A stretch of 31,646 bases of DNA from Cudoniella acicularis (taxonomy: Eukaryota; Ascomycota; Leotiomycetes; Helotiales; Helotiaceae), in NCBI GenBank assembly GCA_013054445.1, contig JAAMPI010000578.1, positions 1 to 31,646 of the forward strand, read 5' to 3'. The notes under the pieces were generated by a model. The model made no database searches and was not told where the DNA came from. It saw nothing but the letters and a program-made list of their open reading frames with translations. Shown in pieces: positions 1-9,889 of this stretch (position 1 is the stretch's first letter; the number at the start of each line of letters is the position of its first letter). The translations under genes were made by a program, and so were the position numbers.

Positions 1-2
1 TA

Positions 3-402
3 CTCGAGACACGTAAGGTCGAAGTCGACTCGAAGGATAGTGGTGATCGGACGCCACTATCTTGGGCAGCTGAGGGAGGGCACGAAGGCGTAGTCAAGCT
101 ACTACTCGAGACACGTAAGGTCAAGGTCGACTTAAAGGATTGGTATGATCGGACGCCGCTATCGTGGGCAGCTAAGGGAGGGCACGAGGATATAGTTAAG
201 TTACTGCTTAGTATAGGCAAGGTTGAAGTCAACTCGAAGGATTAGCATGGTCGGACGCCGCTATCGTGGGCAGCCAAGAGTGGGCACGAGGATATAGTCA
301 AGCTACTGCTCGAGACACGTAATGTTGAAGTCGACTTGAAGGACATGAGTGGTTGGACGCCGGCATCGTGGGCAATCGATGGAGGGCACGAGGCTATAGT
401 TG
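3..402 (+). pseudogene. Ankyrin-repeat gene fragment, 5' end outside the window, broken
   Basis: Reading from base 3 gives four ankyrin units of 34 codons, starting near 3, 105, 207 and 309 with a 102-base period. Each carries the ankyrin core RTPLSWAA..GGHE.IVKLLL. The units are close to identical at DNA level, as in the large NACHT-ankyrin genes of filamentous fungi, where such arrays mediate protein binding. The third unit has an in-frame TAG at 243-245 where the previous unit has TGG; on the other strand this is a CpA to TpA change, the dinucleotide favoured by repeat-induced point mutation. The fourth unit stops matching after GGHEAIV at about 396-402, where unrelated sequence begins. 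The fragment is therefore truncated at both ends and interrupted. The ankyrin assignment is firm; the rest of the parent protein is not visible. Confidence 0.85.
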
Positions 403-412
403 ATAGTCCGGT

Positions 413-1252
413 TCAAACTGCAGGTGTGGACAGACAATCTTTTCTCCCTCTTCTTCCTGTAAAATTCTTTGGATCTATTTTATCTGAAATTTGAGATACA
501 ATACATTGCTTTGGAACACCCCGAAGCAGTTTGGAGTCGACAGCTAAGATTGAGTCCCGACTGTAAAGCCAAGCTAAGTCAACCGTCTTAGAGGAGCGAT
601 TGATTTTCAAGACTTTCCCCACATCAAGAGTCTTCTGAGTTCTAGCAAAGATTACCACCTCGACTATCATATCCGGCCTTAGTAAATTTACGGAGATGAC
701 CGGATTTTCACTGCCCTTGTCAGCATTGGCTGGTGTATGGTCGCTCTTCTTCTCTATGTCGCCTCGAATTTTGAGGGTAATTATTTTGCCCCTTTCCTAA
801 GTAGGTTGCGCGTTCTGGGATCTAGGGTTTGTGGTGTACTTAGTGTGTCCCTGTCAGTGTCTTTGTTGTTCTGTGAAGCCAGCTGTCCCGATTAGCCTTG
901 ACCGCAAAACATGGAGATTTCCACTTACAGCAGAACCCTCACCCGAGTCTTCAGGATCAGGTAGCTTTTGCTTCTTTGGAGAAGCTTCAGTTGAAGCTAG
1001 AGAGTCCTCGAAACTTCTCTTTCTCTTCTTCGTTGCTTTGCGACCTTTCTTCGCTAACTTTTCTACCCTTGGTTTACCTGTATCACCTCCTTCTTTCAAG
1101 CAGACATGAGGTGTCACATCTTTACAAGGCCCGCATGTCATATTGCAGCAGTTTTCGCACCAGTCTTGGTCATCTGTGCCTCTATCACCACAGGTCGAGC
1201 AGATTTCTGGCCGAACACCAGCCTCAGTACCCAAGAACAAATCCGAAGCTTC
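413..1252 (-). CDS. Possible Cys-rich / BAH-like protein, partial, two visible exons
   Basis: Two minus-strand open stretches can be joined in frame. The upstream exon (1252-929) encodes a Cys cluster (CSTCGDRG, then CENCC, CGPC and a later HVC) followed by a Lys/Arg-rich tract that looks like a nuclear localisation signal. A GTAAGT donor at 928 and a TTAG acceptor ending at 797 (132-nt intron) join it in phase 0 to 796-413, a roughly 125-residue domain containing VGKVLKI..S.KTVDLAWLYS, which vaguely resembles a BAH fold. No ATG is present in the upstream exon. A weak GACAG acceptor at 1253-1257 and a GTAAGG donor at 1316 could connect it to another open stretch up to about 1640, but a TAG at 1329-1331 would interrupt that. 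The 3' end lies against the broken ankyrin array. It may be a dead gene; the family assignment is tentative. Confidence 0.3.
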
Positions 1253-2260
1253 CTGTCACGAATCCCAACGTTCTTCACACGTACCATGATAGCTACCGGG
1301 GAGGTTTGGTCCTTACGGACACCCGCCACTACCCCGCTGGATCGAAACCAGCCGATCTATCGACAAGAACATCGCAGTTGATTGCTATCTTAGCACATAC
1401 TCGCGGAGAACCTAGGTTGGATGTGACCGCCAAGCGCGTAACCTTGTGCGTGTCTTTGCAGACGAGATAGTTCTGGAGGCCCTCGGTGCCCGCGGACGTC
1501 GTCTCTTTCCTCAACGATGCACAAACTGCCATTACCAGAGTGATGGCCGGCTTTGTCACTCCCGCCCAGTCCGCCTTGTCAACGCCTGCGATCCAGCCCC
1601 TCCTGGCGCTCCTGCTGCTCTGATGGCTGATTCTGCTATCAATGCTTCAGCTCAGCAAGCGGCGGGACAGGGTAGCGGTGGCCCGCAAGGCCAAGATGTC
1701 GGAATGGGTAGATCTAGATCTGGAAATGCAGGATGTTCGCAGATCAGTTCGTCTTCGCGCCAAAAATTGGATCAGCCGGGGAGTCCAATCGTGGCGACAG
1801 CGGCCTGACCACTCAGCGAAGCTGGAGTCCTTCAGATCAGGAGTCGCTTAGTGAGCAGTTACGGCAGGAGGCTCGACGGGCGTCTTGAAACACTCCGCAT
1901 ATGAGGAATATGTCGCTTGGTCAGAATGCCGCTACTGGGTCTCCGTTAAACGTTGCTGGTCAGAACCGTCAGAGCTCTCTTGTCCCGTTTTCGATAAGAG
2001 CCTTCTGCTGAAGAGTTGGCTTAGTAGTCCATGCAACTTCAATGGTAGACACTGGCCTATGGCATGGCAAACAGCTTGTACTTCTCGCAGTTTGTCGAGC
2101 ATCGCTCCATTGGTAGGCATAACGTTTGTATGCTGCAAAGTAGTGGTTAGGTGCATACCCGTTATCCTAGTGGATCTAGCAGGGAACAATTCCAGTAAGA
2201 TGTAAAAACATCCATCGCCAGATGATATCGCGCACTCCTGTGAGGGTGTGAGTAAGAAGC
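1253..2260. other. Unassigned region with competing partial reading frames
   Basis: No convincing intact gene. Both strands show 60-120 codon open stretches. On the plus strand, 1472-1620 reads as an amphipathic segment (VPADVVSFLNDAQTAITRVM) and 1765-1887 as a polar segment, but they lie in different frames and each ends in stops. On the minus strand, 1644-1332 is open without an ATG. Patchy coding character with frame breaks fits a decayed gene or the gag-like part of a retroelement, but I see no protease, reverse transcriptase, integrase or LTR that would settle it. Confidence 0.25.
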
Positions 2261-2425
2261 TTAAAGGCATGTGGCAAATAGACAAACTTTACGTCTTGGG
2301 GCGCTGGTGATATGAAAGATCTTCTTGCCCTCCTCTATCTTTTGCAATCGAAGCTTTTCGGCCTTCTCTGCGCCGGGGTTTCGCTTGCCAGCCACGGCGT
2401 CTGCGAAGCTCGTAGGCTTCTCCAT
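2261..2425 (-). CDS. Small basic ORF (54 aa), possibly a first exon
   Basis: ATG at 2425-2423, stop TAA at 2263-2261. The product is charged and helical (MEKPTSFADAVAGKRN then an E/K-rich stretch). A possible GTAAAG donor lies within it near the sequence coding for APRRK, so it could be the first exon of a longer minus-strand gene, but I cannot find the partner exon. Unrecognised. It could equally be a remnant of the decayed surroundings; an open stretch of this length is not improbable by chance. Confidence 0.22.
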   Translation of the reverse strand: MEKPTSFADAVAGKRNPGAEKAEKLRLQKIEEGKKIFHITSAPRRKVCLFATCL

Positions 2426-2700
2426 GATAGCGGATTAAACGCAAGCTAGGAAATTAGATAGAGAATTTGATGTAGATTATGTGGTATCTGGATCACGGTT
2501 CCTTGCTACGTATTTGCTCACTGCCAAACGATTATGGAAAAGAGAAGGGGAGACTCGGGTGAGGCAGTGTAACAAGCGAGGCCGACTTTGCATGTCCTTA
2601 GCTTGTTAATTGTATTCGAGATCTGTTGTTGGCTCGGAGGATAGTCGGGGTTGTGTGCAAGACCGGGCATTCCATCATATAAGTCTTGGCTCGTAAGGTA
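2426..2700. other. Gap without a clear gene
   Basis: Nothing supported here. Beyond the TGA that ends the neighbouring minus-strand ORF (2703-2701), the same frame stays open for about another 60 codons, to roughly 2520. That may be the decayed tail of that gene. Confidence 0.3.
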
Positions 2701-3189
2701 TCATCCTGTCCCTGACGCATGCAGCATTTCCACGAGTATCAAAGACGAATTGACTCTCCCATAAAGCACTTGCGAGATTTCGTCGTGAATCTGCTTACAA
2801 GTTGCCGCAAAGTTGAGGTTTCCGAAAGACGTTCCCCATGCCCACCTGGTGTTGATAATATCAAAGCTTCCATCTTGCCGCTGATGGGTGAAGTGTTTGA
2901 CTTCCAAACCAGTACCTGCATCGATGGTGGTTGGAAGCTCCGTTATGCCGCTGTTGATCCATTCGCGTTGCTTCTCCGTCGGCTTGGTCGTCCAGAAGGC
3001 CTCCATCCCAAACGATTGAAATTTTGGTATATTGCGAGCCTTCTTAGCAGGTTGGCGGGCACAATCAAATTGATAGCTGTAGATCTTGCGAAACCTCCCC
3101 TTATTAGAGTCATCACGGCCATTGTCCCAATAAATGTATCCTGGTACAATTCGCCAGGTTTGCGGAACATCTACATATGCGAGCTCCAC
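2701..3189 (-). pseudogene. F-box / DUF7730-like fungal protein fragment
   Basis: An open frame of about 162 codons with no ATG at its 5' end. The in-frame stop upstream directly precedes ACAAGC and sits in a TTAG that could be a splice acceptor, so a first exon is probably missing or not recognised. The product has RIVELAYVDVPQ near the start and, near the end, LNFAATCKQIHDEISQVLYG. The latter matches the LLLTCRQIYEEA..LLY signature of fungal F-box-like and DUF7730/2EXR proteins, which normally begin with an LP.EIR..IW box that is absent here. The frame ends soon after the signature, earlier than usual. I read it as a truncated or decayed member of this large fungal family; its function is unknown. 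Confidence 0.45.
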
Positions 3190-4211
3190 GATGCGCCAGC
3201 TTGTCTAATTGATCAGACTCGCGAGATGCAAAATGATCGCCACTCTACTGTCTTGAAAGTAGTATCCTAGGGATTCACTGCCTATTAGACATCCAGGAGC
3301 CTGCGTCCCTTGGACCGTCGCGTCGTCGATATCTTGGAGACGCTGACAACACTCTGAAGAAAAGAGTATATGTTATAGTAAGATATTATCAAGAGGCGGC
3401 AATAGACTTCGATCTATCTTCTTGTCCGGTCTAATTCCTTTAGTCATCTTTTAACATCGTGGTTATTTAATAACTTTCAAGTGTTTTGTGCTATACCGTA
3501 ATACGTAACAGCGTAACATTAGACGGTCCAAAATACACTTAGTTTTTGAAGGCGGAAGCGATCATAGTCTTCTTATTGCTAGGCTTATTAGGTAACACAA
3601 AATGTCTAGAAGTGTTAACTCACTTCTACTACGTGGAATTGTGGTACTTGAAACTTTAGGTATTTTATTACGAAGTAGGTGCAGTGTCAGGGATTTGACA
3701 AGCCATTAACAATGATGCAGTTGCTCCCTTGCGAATTCAAGGAAGTTGCACCCAAGAGCCGCTTTGTATTTAGGATCAAGCCACCTATATGTATGATTTT
3801 CTCAAAAATAAAAAAATAAAAAATATCGAAGATGAGCACAGAAATAAGGCTTGCTATCCATACAAAGCCTGTGCGGTGGCCTCCAACCGACAGAGGCCCT
3901 ATTTTCAAAACATAGAATCATGTGATAAAGAGTCACGTGCCCTGACAACGACATCCCTCCTGCGTTGCACCTTCCTTCCTTCTCCCACAACGACTCTTCA
4001 CGACATCCACAATACAATATATAATCGATACTTTTTCATGCGATGAGCCTCTCAGTTGGGATCGGTATACAGCTCAGATTGGGAATTTGGGCGCCCTCAG
4101 ATCCACACTGTAAGCAGGCTTAAAAGCAACCTCAACTTCAAGTATTGTGGTGTGCAACAGCACCGAATTAACAACCACCCAGGAACCAACCAAGTTGCCA
4201 AATCTGTCATC
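3190..4211. other. Intergenic, AT-rich; leader of the RBR ligase gene
   Basis: No gene is supported in about 1 kb. The part from 3340 to 3830 is AT-rich with stops in all frames. The last 300 bases contain the promoter and leader of the RBR ligase, including CACGTG-like GTCACGTG at 3931-3938. A short ORF begins with ATG at 4043-4045 and ends before the ligase start, so it may act as an upstream ORF. A GTAAGC at about 4110 could be a leader-intron donor. Confidence 0.4.
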
Positions 4212-6105
4212 ATGGATGACTTAGATCAGGCCGCCATATTGGAAGTTCAGTTGCAGGACATCGATGAGCTGCTCAAGAAACCAGTCGGGTCAAGCTTCAA
4301 GCAGACTCTACTGGTCCAGCAAGAAGAGCTGCAAGGAGCCTTATCAATTATCCGGGATCGACAAATGTGCAAGAGCATATCGCGCGCAGTCTTGCAAGAT
4401 GCGACTGCAATTAAAGCATTTATTGAACAAGAGCAACTGGTAGAGAATGATCGTGCGTTTGCTTCCAGGTTGGCTGGGGTCGAATATCGACCACCAATTC
4501 TCCCAACCCCTCCAGCCACATCTAGAAGCGGAACTCCAACATCTTCTCGTGCTCCTGTATCAAGTGCACCTGGAACTCAGGCCAATTCTTCAAATTCGTT
4601 ACCCACGCCGTCGTCTTCCTTGCGAGGTTCGCTCGCCCCTTCACCACAGCCATCCACTCCGACGAGCAACGCATCATTGAGCCATTCGGCAGCAAGCAAC
4701 GCAAATAAAATCCGCACACGAAGCTCTGCTAAAGGCGATATTAATGCAGCTTCTTCCCCGCACGGTACGCACCCAAACGGATTTGGAGCGATTGGTGTTC
4801 CACGAATTACAGGCCCTCAAAATGGCCCGGTTCCCAGATTTGCAGTAGACACCACAGCGTCTACGAAGAGGCCTCTAGATAGCAGTTCAGCGAGTGAAGA
4901 ACCAAGTACAAAGCGCAGAGTTACTGGTCAACCTGCAGAAGACACGAAAAACGTTGGAAATAGCATAAATCAGAGTCCTGCTGAGGGATCCTCGACCATG
5001 ATCCCCACGCCTTCCAACGACCCTACAAAAAGATCTTTAGAAACTGCTGATGGTCTAAATACGAAGAGAGTTGATATCGGTGCAACAAAAATTGCAAGTC
5101 AAACAAAGTCTCCCAAAGAGTCGATAGCACCTACGAGAGAACCGCAGACACCGCTTGCAGAGCCAAACTTCTCGGCTACTCCTCGGCTATCGGGTCCTTC
5201 TTTCGGTCAAGTCTCCTGCGTTAGCTGCGGAGACATCTTTTACCCCTTCTCTACTGCTAAAATGGTCTGTGAACATGTATACTGTCAGGCTTGTTTACAG
5301 ACATTGGTGAAGAACTCTTTGGTTGACGAAAGGTTATTTCCTCCTCGTTGCTGCAAGCAGCCCTTTTTAATGGATAACATGCGAAAGCTCCTCACCCCTG
5401 ACCTCATCAGTGGATATTGGGAGAAAAAGATTGAGCTAGAAACACGGGATCGAACTTATTGTTCAGCTCCTTCTTGTTCTACCTTTCTCCACCCCGTCAA
5501 CATCTCTGCCGATCAGAAACTAGGAACCTGTCCCGTCTGTTTTGTTGGGACTTGTACCATCTGCAAGGGGAGTGAGCATGATGGAGATTGCCCCAAGGAT
5601 GATGAAATTCAGAAAGTACTGGATCTTGCTAAGCAGGAGGGATGGAGACGTTGCACCGAGTGCGGCCGTGTCGTCGAGCTCAAGGTAATCCAAATTCCTT
5701 TTCAGTGGACTTCATTATTTGCTTTATTTTCACTAGCCTTACGCTTAACTAACTTTGCTTCAGACTGGGTGCAACCACATAACTTGTATCTGCAAGTCAG
5801 AATGGTGTTACTTTTGTGGTGCTCCATGGAAGACGTGCCAATGCGTGCAATGGGACGAGGATCGACTTATCGAACGAGCCCAAGTAGTTGCAAACCGCGA
5901 GCAGCCAGGCCCTGCTGCTCCAGCACAGATCCATACTGCTAGACAGGATCTCGAGCAGAGACACAATTGCAATCATACTCATTGGGCAAGAGTTTCTGGT
6001 GATTTTGATTGCGAAGATTGCAATAGGTATCTGCGTCGTTTTATTTTCCGTTGTGAGCAATGCCAAGTTGAGGTCTGCGCTGAATGTCGGCGTAATCGAA
6101 TGTGA
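4212..6105 (+). CDS. RBR-type (RING-IBR-RING) E3 ubiquitin-protein ligase
   Basis: ATG at 4212 is the first in frame; the frame is open further upstream but only from a TTG. Exon 1 is 4212-5684, the intron 5685-5763 (GTAATC to TTCAG, 79 nt, phase 0), exon 2 5764-6105, giving about 604 residues. Layout: short acidic N-terminal helix; a Ser/Pro/Thr-rich disordered stretch (about 95-330); RING1 from C336 (CVSCGDIF, then CEHVYCQAC); an IBR with CSAPSC, CPVC, CTIC and a closing Cys; RING2 C481-x2-C484, then TGCNHITC. By RBR family knowledge the Cys of GCNH (C494) forms the ubiquitin thioester, a HECT-like step after E2 binding at RING1. After RING2 comes a Cys/His-rich tail (HNCNHTHW, CEDC, CEQC, CAEC) that probably forms another zinc module. 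The intron falls three residues before the catalytic Cys. Substrate unknown. Confidence 0.93.
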
Positions 6106-7524
6106 GCCCCAAGGTTCAAAAAAAGTTGGGAGACTCGCTGTGTTCGATAGCTGTTTGCGTGAGTGCAAAGGGATTTTAGGAGATTTTTGCGCATCACGAA
6201 TACTTGGGTGACATTTGGACGCAATACAGAATTTTTTTTGGATTTGAGAACGCTCATCAAACAAAATTTTAGGGGCAGGGATTTGCGTTTACAGTTGCAT
6301 ATGTGGTGCCTGACAGCAGATGATGTATTTTACTTGTTGGCCACAGTTCAACGCTTGTGGCCGATGTGCTTCGCTGTATGATTGCACCTACTTGGAAGAA
6401 TGAATAAATTAATGAAGTTCATTCATTTAACTTCATTCAATATTTGTTTTTTGCATGTACTTTGTTTGAACAAAAATATCTTAAGTTATTTACTGTTTAA
6501 GTAGGAGATCGATGTTCGCGCTTTCCGGGTTTGACGGCTAACAAGCAGTCAATTAGCTAAATAATAATAAAAGTAAGCGGCCGAAGAAAAAAGAAAAAAT
6601 AAAGGTTTGCAAATATTGCGTTTTTGTTTAGTCTTGATTCTTCTGCCTCCCCTGTCATTAACCACTTGATAGTTCTTATAGAAGTCAATAGGACTATATT
6701 CTTATAAAGCTTGTTTCACTTTCAGAATAGTGTAAAGTATTCCCCAGAGGCACCGTACCCAAGAAGCATGTGGATATTTCGTCAGGGCAAAACATCAGAA
6801 CTTGATGCGGACTCAATGTTATGCTCAGGATCAGATCCGCACCGCGGATGGATCTGGTATTACGATCAAATCTAGTAGTTCGTAATACCGGCAGCAAGAG
6901 CGGCTCAGACCAGTGACTCGGGGGTGGGGATAGTGATGTTAGTGATATTTGCGATAAAGCTAATAATAAATGGTTAGTAATAATTAAGGCGGTGCGAATA
7001 GGGAGGGGGCCCGAGCTATAGTCTATCTCCGCCAATCTAAAGCGGTGGTTGGTCGCTTTAGGACAAAGGCGATATTGCAGTGTAACGTTTCACACCGTTA
7101 CACCATCGCGAAGTTTTGGTAAATTATTTTCTCTTAAATTGAATTATATACCAGAGGCTCTAAGACTCTTTCCCTTTCTCTCTTGAATCAAATCGGTTAC
7201 TTTTATCCTGCTTTATAGAGTTCTTTTTAGCAAATCGTTGGTTTTAGTCACAAACTCATAGATCCACGCAGGAGCAAATTCAATTAGTGCATATGTTAAG
7301 AAATCTATTAGCTATAGGATTTGGCCTGGCCGAAACATTATCTAGGTCCGAAAATCTCCTTTCAAATCTTTTTGCTATTAACAAAATTGCTCTCAACTTC
7401 GTCTATGAGACTACAAATCCAAAGGATCAAAATCACAATCCAAGACCCCGAAGCAGCAACGTACTATTGACTCCCTCAAATTATTTTCAAGGCAAGATAG
7501 TTCTACTCCGTCGGATTGTCTCGA
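6106..7524. other. 1.4-kb intergenic, AT-rich with a hairpin cluster
   Basis: No supported gene. A minus-strand ORF at 6694-7035 lacks domains and is built over repeats. The notable content is a set of perfect short inverted repeats between 6834 and 7103, listed separately. The rest is AT-rich. 7105-7524 holds only a weak plus ORF (7287-7559) that I do not support. Confidence 0.4.
6834..7103. repeat. Cluster of short perfect inverted repeats
   Basis: Four dyads follow each other: CAGATCC..GGATCTG around 6834-6857, enclosing ATCCGC/GCGGAT; GGTATTACGA (6856-6865) with TCGTAATACC (6880-6889); CTAAAGCG (7037-7044) with CGCTTTAG (7054-7061); and GTGTAACG (7080-7087) with CGTTACAC (7096-7103). Stems are 6-10 bp with 3-14 nt loops. 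No coding or terminator context explains them. A miniature transposon or transposon terminus is possible, but no flanking target duplication was identified. Confidence 0.5.
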
Positions 7525-9889
7525 TCAATACGGGCCATCAATCTTGTTGCCTTCGCTGAAAACCTCCCATTTGTCCGAAGCCATCAATGCCTTGTCTTTG
7601 TTGAGAAACCTAGCACACTTCTTTGCATGTACAAGTACATTATTTCCAGATCTACAGAAAGCGTAGTAGCCCTCTCGAGCAAAACCTGTGTCTGTAATAG
7701 GAAAGTCACGAAGTGTTTCTGTGAAAGGCCTCAAAACATCTCCCCGAGTTACACCACCTGGGCAATGCTTTTTGTCGAGAAAGACGTATGTTAAAGTCCT
7801 GAGGTAACCAGGGTGGAACTTCTCCTCTAAATGAGGTTGTGTGTCTGGACCAACTGGCCACTTGGTGGTAGCGTTGTTTGGTCTGGGTTTCTTGTTGGGC
7901 ATATTCGAGAGCGGCGCATCCATTCTTCGCTTGGAATTCTAGTTTATACAGATCGTTAGCTGATATGATATTATTGAGGATGATATTCAAGAATATCTAT
8001 GGAAGACAATCAGTTACAGAATGGAAATTGCTTACCGTGTTATGCTTGTCCTTCTCACCAAAATCGGGATATCTCACTTCGCTAGTCGTGCTCATCAAGC
8101 TAAGTCCTATGGGTTCTAGATCATCCTCTATGGGATCTACATGGCCAGTAGTACTCATAAAGCTAAGTACCTTAGGCTTCGGATCATCCTCCGTGAGATC
8201 TATAACCTGCTTTGAGTGATTCGCAGATTTTTCGGGCTTTCGATTGAGATTGGGCTCAGTTGGGAGGAAAGCATTGGATATATTCGAGCCACCCATTCTT
8301 GGGGTTGAGTCATTTGAGTTTCGCACGGGCTTTGGTGCACCTGCTGGATTTTCCAGACTAGTAGTTGGATTTGAGTGGTGTGGGTTTTCTTCCGGCATTG
8401 TATTGCTAGTCGGCTCTCTCGGTATGAATGGGCTTGATGAATATGTATTACCCATTCTTGGAGATGAGTAGCTTGAGTTTTCCTCGGGCTTATTGACAAA
8501 CAAAGTTCTCGGGGTGAATGCATTTGACGTATTTGCGTGGATGGTAGCTGTGGTGCTGCTGTTGGTGCTACTACTGCTACCTGCAACTTGGAAATTATCG
8601 CTATCTTCCGTACTCCTTTCAACTTCTTTGGTTGTCAACTTCGAGCCAGTGACCGCCGTCTCACTTGCAGCTGCCACTTCTGCCAATGTGGAAGCAGTCT
8701 TGTCATGTTCTCCAGTGGTTCTTGAATTGCTTACGACTGGTTCAGCTGCCTTTCCAGAGTTTGCCGTTGCAGAGGCAATATCTTGGAGATTACGACTCGC
8801 AGTTTCCGTGCTAATGACCGCTGTTTGGGTTGTCTCTTCCTCTTCTGCTGCCGTGGAAGCTCTCTCGTAAACTTCACTACTCGAATCTGGGTTGTCTTCA
8901 ACTGCCTCAATTGTCTTTGCAGCCTTTGTTGTTGCGGGAGTAACGTCATTGACTTCATCGCTTACAGTGTCCGAGCCAGTATTCCCTGTATTGTTTGCCT
9001 TCATCTCATTTGCCGTCGCGTCAGTACGCTTTTCAGCGTTAGAATCAACTTCGTTTTCGGGTTCATTATTTGTTTCAAACTCTGAGGCCGGAGGGAGAGC
9101 GACGGCGGCGGACTTTTCAGTCTTAGGCACATCTTCTTTTTCGGAATTATCCTTGTTCTCAGACTCGTCCTTCTTGTTGAATTCATCTTCGTTCTCGGGC
9201 AGATCCACCACTTTTGTCTGACGGCCGGTACGACGGGAGGCTCGGGGGAGACAAGCAACGACACGCTTTTTGGCTTTCGGCTCATCCTCGTTCTCAGACT
9301 CAGACTTGTTCTCAGACTCGTTCTCGTTCTCAGGCTGAACCACAAATTTCTTACGGGAGGCTTGAGCAAGAGAAGAAGCTGGCAGCGGAATTACCACAAT
9401 TGTCTCGCCGTCATCTTGTTCGACAAGGAAATAGTTTTCAGACTCTTCTGTTTCACTCTCACTTTCCTCCGAGGCCTCCACCGACGATTGCCGTTTCGGC
9501 AGGACAGGCTTTCCCCTCACTCTATAGTATTCAGCGCCTCTATTATCAGCCTCGCCATGCTCGTCCACAATTCCCTCAGCAGTCAAACGACGAATGAACT
9601 TGGCCTCTTCTTCCAGCTTATCCAGTATCGCCCGCTGGCGCATATTCTTAATGTGGACACCCTCTCTAAGCAATTTGGCGGATTCCGCGAGGTATTTCTT
9701 TACATTCCGGGCGCTCCGTGCTCCATGTTTGAGAGAGTTCTTCTTGCGCTGAAGGCACTCGAGAGAATGCTCAATCACTTCCATAAGGAGGTGATGGCGG
9801 TCGCCTTTGAGACTGAGACCACGAGTGTGAGCCTCCAATTGGAGATAGCGGATATCCGCATCGTTGAAGTCTTCAAATTCTTGTTCCAT
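7525..9889 (-). CDS. Acidic nuclear-type protein with SAP-like N-terminus and SUMO-interacting motif
   Basis: First ATG at 9889. Exon 1 is 9889-8036, the intron 8035-7939 (GTAAGC, GCTAAC branch, CTAG, 97 nt, phase 0), exon 2 7938-7525; about 755 residues. Residues 5-40 (DADIRYLQLEAHTRGLSLKG) resemble a SAP helix pair, which binds AT-rich DNA in other proteins. A charged helical segment follows, then a long Glu/Asn/Lys/Ser low-complexity region with KKR basic patches. Imperfect 25-30 residue repeats (PRMGNTYSSSPFIPREP, PRMGGSNISNAFLPTEP) come next. VIDLTEDD at residues 562-569 (8183-8206) is a textbook SUMO-interacting motif, followed by a duplicated block (LSFMSTTGHV / LSLMSTTSEV). The C-terminal exon encodes a more globular, unrecognised domain with three Cys. 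A SUMO-linked chromatin role is inferred; the family is unknown to me. Confidence 0.8.

Noticed and set aside
1338..1360. Stem-loop resembling a tRNA T arm (GCTGG...CCAGC)
   Set aside because: The seven-base loop is off register from TTCRANY, and no acceptor, D or anticodon arms can be drawn around it.
898..1470. 190-codon plus-strand ORF opposite the Cys-rich minus exon
   Set aside because: Composition is that of an antisense shadow; the minus strand has the Cys pairs, basic tract and a good intron.
6694..7035. 113-codon minus-strand ORF
   Set aside because: Lies across inverted repeats, has no domain and no upstream signals; probably chance.
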